From Kryptolebias marmoratus (lineage: Eukaryota; Chordata; Actinopteri; Cyprinodontiformes; Rivulidae), in NCBI RefSeq assembly GCF_001649575.2, contig NC_051449.1, positions 21,071,851 to 21,135,850 on the forward strand: 64,000 nucleotides of DNA. Direction: 5' to 3'. Numbering within the stretch: the first letter of the stretch is position 1; each line of letters starts with the position of its first letter. Under the pieces are notes generated by a model. That model did no database searches. It was not told the DNA's origin and saw nothing but the letters and a program-made list of their open reading frames with translations. Shown here piece after piece: positions 59,510 through 64,000 of the stretch. Position numbers and translations under genes: made by a program.

Positions 59510-60620
59510 GTGGTTAAATGTTTACATACATTCATCTTGGGCATGGGTGTCATTGATTTTGGTCTTTTAATGATTCATTTGAACTATTTTTTTCCATGGT
59601 TTTTTATCTTGACAAGGTCCATGTCTGTTAACTTCCTGTTAGTAGTTTTTTTTCTGCAGTTGGGTAGTGTCTCAGCATAAAAAGGCTTTGTTTGACAGCA
59701 CTCATTGTGTTGACCAGACCAAGTAGAAAGTCTAATAAACTCAGTGAAGTTCTAAGAAGGAGAGAAAACTGGTCAGGATGTTCAGTAACCATCCATCCAT
59801 TTTCTTTACCCGCTTCTCCATTCCGGGTCGTGGGGAGCTGGTGCCTATCCCCAGCAGTCACTGTGCGAGAGGCGGGGGACACCCTGGACAGGTCGCAAGT
59901 CCATTGCAGGGTGACATATAGACAAATGAGACAAACAACCATTCACACTCTCACTCACACCTAGGGACAATTTTAGAGTCATCAGTTAACGTAACATGCA
60001 TGTTTTTTGGTCTGTGGGAGGAAACCGGAGTACCCGGAGTAAACCCACGTGTTCACAGGGAGAACATGCAAACCCCACCCAGAAAGGCCCCAGGCCGGGA
60101 AGCGATCCTGCAACCTTCTTGCTGGGAGACAACACCCTGTAACCAAGAAGGCTGAAGTCTGCCATAAACTGGAAGCTGCTGGAACACCAGTGTCTCTGTC
60201 CTTAGTGAAGCCAGTTTTACATCGACATGGACTCAGATGGAGCCGTCCACACGAACGAGCCAAATGTCTTCTGGAGAAAGGTTTTGATGAGACACAGATT
60301 CAATTTTTTTGCCACAATGACAAGAAGTATATCTGAAGAAGTCAAGGTAAGGCTTTCAGACCCAAGAACACCATGCCAACTGTCAAACATGGGGGTGGAA
60401 ACATCATGCTGTGGGGCTGCAATATTACCTCGGAATTCTTCAATTACCTCAAATCAAAAGCTAAACAATTATAACTTGGACATTACTGGGTGTTTCACCA
60501 AAGAGTCTTCATCCACCAGAACTCACAGACGAAGAGAAACCCGATGCAGCTCTTATGCAGTGATGGAGCTTGATCTGCTCTTAGGACCTCCATACACTGC
60601 AGAGCTGTGGTCAGGAAAAG
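59510..60620 (+). mobile_element. Decayed Tc1-like transposon, interrupted by another element
   Basis: The left end matches the family at 6535 (GGTCTTTTAATGATTCATTT). After the insertion, the plus strand encodes AEVCHKLEAAGTPVSLSLVK and, further on, a broken catalytic part with CATGGGGGTGGAAACATCAT near 60388. Several frameshifts. Confidence 0.7.
59792..60138. mobile_element. Short retroposed element with 7-base target duplication
   Basis: Begins with CATCCATTTTCTTTACCCGC-type sequence and includes GGGACAATTTTAGAGTCATC and GGGAGAACATGCAAACCCCA, words common to the 3' ends of a widespread fish LINE family. It is flanked by GTAACCA at 59785-59791 and 60139-60145, splitting the Tc1-like element. 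Confidence 0.75.
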
Positions 60621-60639
60621 CCAACAGTCAAAGACATAA

Positions 60640-61100
60640 ATAAGGCAGATTAGAATTTGTCAAAAGACACATTGGAGCCTCCCCAAACATCCTCGATGAG
60701 ACTAAAATTAAACTTTTTGGCAACGAGAACAATGCCACATGTGGTGTAAACCCAACATCTCTCATCGTGCTGAGCGCGCCATCCCTACAGTGAAGCACGG
60801 TGGTGGCAGCATCATGCTATGGGTGTGTTTTTCATCAGCAGGGACTGGGAAATTGGTTAAAGGAAAGATGGATGGAGCAAAATGTAGAGTGAGAGAAGAA
60901 AGGACAAAAACTCCAGTGGTTAGATGGACCAAGATCGTGGACACAGACCTGCAGAGACTTGCTAGTCCTGTTGTGTAAATTAAAAAGAAAATACCAGAAT
61001 TCCCCAAGATTCCTTTTAAATTAGTAAAAAAAAAAATTAGTAGTCAGGCAACAAAACAAAGAGAAAGTCAAGGGGTCAATACTTCTGCAACCCACTGAAT
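60640..61100 (+). mobile_element. Tc1-like transposon fragment, another family
   Basis: The plus strand shows GATGAGACTAAAATTAAACT (DETKIKL), GTGAAGCACGGTGGTGGCAG (VKHGGGS) and a right end TCAAGGGGTCAATACTTCTG. It directly follows the previous Tc1 piece, so two elements abut or are nested. Confidence 0.65.
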
Positions 61101-62784
61101 GTTTCACATGTTTTACAGAGAAGTCCTCTTTCCAGAGACTTCTTACTGCTGCCTGAATTCAAACTAAAGGCCTGCTGAAGAGTATTGATGTTCTTGCAGC
61201 CCTAATTGTCTCCAGCCTCTGTTTAACACATCAAATTAATCACAGATTGATCTAATTTCCTCTTGCTCTCTTTTTCTCCACATCTGTTAAGGTTAGAAGG
61301 ATCTTAGGGCTCCAGTCAGACCATCGCCATCATTTCTCCTTCCTCAGATGACATAAAGTCGTCTGATTAAGCAGCACTTCACATTATTCTCCTGGCAGAA
61401 AATCCTGTCGTCTCGTCTGACTCTGCCGTGTCTCACTCCCTTGCTTTAGCTCTTGTCTTACACGTCTCCAATTATCGCTTCGGTGTTAAAAGAACATTGT
61501 ATTAGAGCAGGAGCTTTTACGTTCCCACTTCTGTTATAGGTGGCTTTATTAGAAGCCTATGGTTTCACCATTGTGCCAAGTTTCATTAAAGTTTGCAAAT
61601 TAAAAACTGAAATCTTCTACTTTTCATCATGTGTTGAATCAAAACATGTCAGGATGATGACTTCCAGTCACACGTCCCTGTGGGAGGAATTTTTGTCACA
61701 CAAGGCTGAGGTTTGTGAGAGTAAAATCATTTTCCTTTCTTCCACCTGCTGAACTTTTTATTGCTTCCACTTCGGGGGATTTTACGACGTGCAGCTTGGA
61801 GACAGTTTCCGGATCTGTTTCTCATTTCTGTGAGTGAAAGTGAAACGATTGGACTTCTTACGCGAGCAAAATTGTCTTTTTAGTTCTCAGGGCCGACGTC
61901 CCTCTCACACACATCCTCCTTATAGTTACTGTAACTGACGCCATCTGCCTGAGTGAAAACCATCACTTGGGTGATGCTATGATATGCTTTGGATGGGTCT
62001 ATTTGTAGAGCCAGAGTGTAATTGTGTTCTGGTTATGGTGATAGACTGTGTGAACAGATCGCCCTTTGCCCTTCATTAGTGCTGGTGTGGCACGCCGATG
62101 ACGCTGTGTCATTATCGAACAATTTGCCAGTCCTTGTCTTCGTTGTCTTCCACATCCTGCTTCATCAGCTCATTTATTTTTCATCTTTTCCGTGTTATTG
62201 ACCTACAGACATCATTTTCCCTCCCTTAGCTCATCATCTCTGTTGGTTTAAATCAGATTTGTCTGCCATGTGTCCTTCAGAGTTCAGAAAAGTTTTTGAC
62301 TCTTGAACTGTTTGTCCAGAACCTTAACTGAGGTGTTTGCACGAGAGGTTTATATTTTGAAGGGCAAAGGGATAGTCTCATCTTTGAAGTGGTATTCTTA
62401 TCAGTACCTTACCAGCTGTGTCATCAGTCATAGAGCACAGAGTTTGCAGAAAGAGACAGAAGTCTTTGTCCAGGCTAGGGTCTGTTTAAAAACAATAGCT
62501 AATTTAGTGTTCTTTCACACAGATTTGTTGTTTTTGAGAAAGAATAATTTAATAAGCCTGAATAGAGACATAAAACGGGCCTGGTAGCCTAGCCTGAACA
62601 AAAACATTTTCCCTTTTCTCCACACTTTGAGCTCTATGACTGATAAAGTTCTAACTATTAATAACTATTTGACAGAACATCTCTTGAAAAATTACCAAAC
62701 TATCTCTTCAAGCTACACCAGGAAAAATATAAATGGCTCTTCTGGCATGTTTTACCCTCAGTACTGTTAAAAAAAAAAAAAGAT
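61101..62784. other. Intergenic DNA, nothing recognised
   Basis: No repeat end, exon or RNA gene was recognised by eye. Confidence 0.4.
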
Positions 62785-64000
62785 AAAAAGCAGGCAGCAT
62801 TTTATTGACATCTACATGTGATGCTTTGTAATAGATAACAGCATACGTACATTCATCAGACAGTAGGGATTACTATGTGAGATCATCATTTAAAATGATA
62901 ATAAATATTTATATAACCTACTGTACAGAAACACAGCAAAATGTTTGGGTAAATAATGCAGTACAGATACAATAAAACAGTATTAATAACACATGTAAAT
63001 TTGGGCTAAAATATCGACATTCTGATGTACAAACTTAACAAATGTAAGAAGAACCAAGATCAGAAGAAATGTTAAGAGCTGTGGCTCATTAGAGTCACCA
63101 TGGTAACCACACACCTGTGTCTGTCATTCCCAGACAGCACTCCTAATAAGACAGGTAGATAGAAAAGCAGAGACTAGTATGCTTCAAACGGTCACTGTAC
63201 GAAAACTAGAAGCTGAATTAAAAAAAATATCCTAAGCTGCAAATAGCGAAAGCGTTAAATGCCAGTTTTTATGTGTCTACAGTATTTGATGTGGGAGATA
63301 TAACAAGTTCACTTCAAGAATGTGTGAAAACACTCTGATTGGAGCCATATAAGATCATCATGACTCAGAATATAATTTAAATATGTCAAGCACATTGCCA
63401 ATCATGCATCACAACTTCCTCACTGATTACAAATATCACAGGATCAGCTTTTCCCCACTTCACTTAATTAACTTTTACTTTAATCCCTAATTCATCAACG
63501 CTAGGAGACCTTTGTGTATCTATCTGCTGAAAGAACGTGGTAATGTTGGTGAGAGAGGCCTTGAATTGTAACGCTGTACATAATACACCTACATAATACA
63601 CAGGCATGGTTTACATGAAAGAAAAGTGAGGGATTAAAGTTCTCATTCATGCGATCACCTCATCACTGATTGTAGTGTCTTAGAACCCTTATCACCAAGA
63701 GAGGAAAATTCTTCAAATTTAAGGTCCAAATGTTTCCTGACTGATACATCGAGGTGGGCGATAAATAAATGAAAAAAAAACCCAACAAAGAGTCTTGTAG
63801 GATGTCTGGTCTACCGAACAGCTTTGACACCTATAATAAAATCACATTGTTGTCTATTCATACATCTCTGTTGTTTGGATGAAAAACCTTTCTTCCAGAA
63901 CCCATTCTCTTGTTTGGTGTGTTGATGATATTGGTGGTGAGATCAGGATTCTCAGCAGTAGCCCAGTCTGTTTTGGATTAACATATGAATGAACCCCACA
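62785..64000 (-). other. Possible 3' UTR of a minus-strand gene beyond the window
   Basis: AATAAA on the minus strand near 62802-62807 is followed by a T/A-rich downstream region. The 1.2 kb upstream of it is unique-looking, AT-rich, without repeats or long frames, as in vertebrate 3' UTRs. No coding exon lies within the window, so the gene cannot be named. Confidence 0.25.

Overview
The window is vertebrate nuclear DNA from a ray-finned (teleost) fish, probably percomorph-like. The evidence is split genes with GT-AG introns, four recognisable vertebrate genes, and a dense load of fish-type mobile elements (Tc1-like, Harbinger-like, L2-like and Penelope-like pieces). No operons, CRISPR arrays or prokaryotic signals are present. 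Three runs of N are assembly gaps (27973-28189, 35595-35635, 54728-55651). All exon boundaries were derived by hand from splice signals, reading phase and remembered protein family sequence; no search was run.

Layout: (1) 1-3510, minus strand: profilin-2 (pfn2), with two alternative last exons. (2) 3.5-9.2 kb: the pfn2 promoter, then Tc1-like and other repeats. (3) 9.7-36.3 kb, plus strand: tsc22d2 in four coding exons, one very long first exon and a 13.6-kb first intron full of repeats. pfn2 and tsc22d2 lie head to head and are also neighbours in human 3q25. (4) 36.4-38.7 kb: a nearly complete Tc1-like transposon and a decayed relative. (5) 39.4-42.7 kb, minus strand: fyttd1 (UIF, mRNA export adaptor), nine short coding exons, tail to tail with tsc22d2. 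(6) 42.8-44.2 kb: the divergent fyttd1/phr intergenic region, with a short terminal-inverted-repeat element, a palindrome, an E-box, an NRF1-like site and a ZNF143-like site. (7) 44.4-52.0 kb, plus strand: phr, an intact class II CPD photolyase in nine coding exons. (8) 52-64 kb: mostly intergenic, with nested transposons; the last 1.2 kb may be the 3' UTR of a minus-strand gene beyond the edge.

The genes are not a functional cluster: actin regulation (pfn2), leucine-zipper signalling/transcription (tsc22d2), mRNA export (fyttd1) and light-driven DNA repair (phr). The main observations beyond gene calls are the duplicated pfn2 terminal exon, a dispersed long-palindrome (foldback) repeat with at least six copies here, a compact phr promoter with an overlapping upstream ORF, a CpG-rich island inside tsc22d2 intron 2, and several nested transposon insertions.
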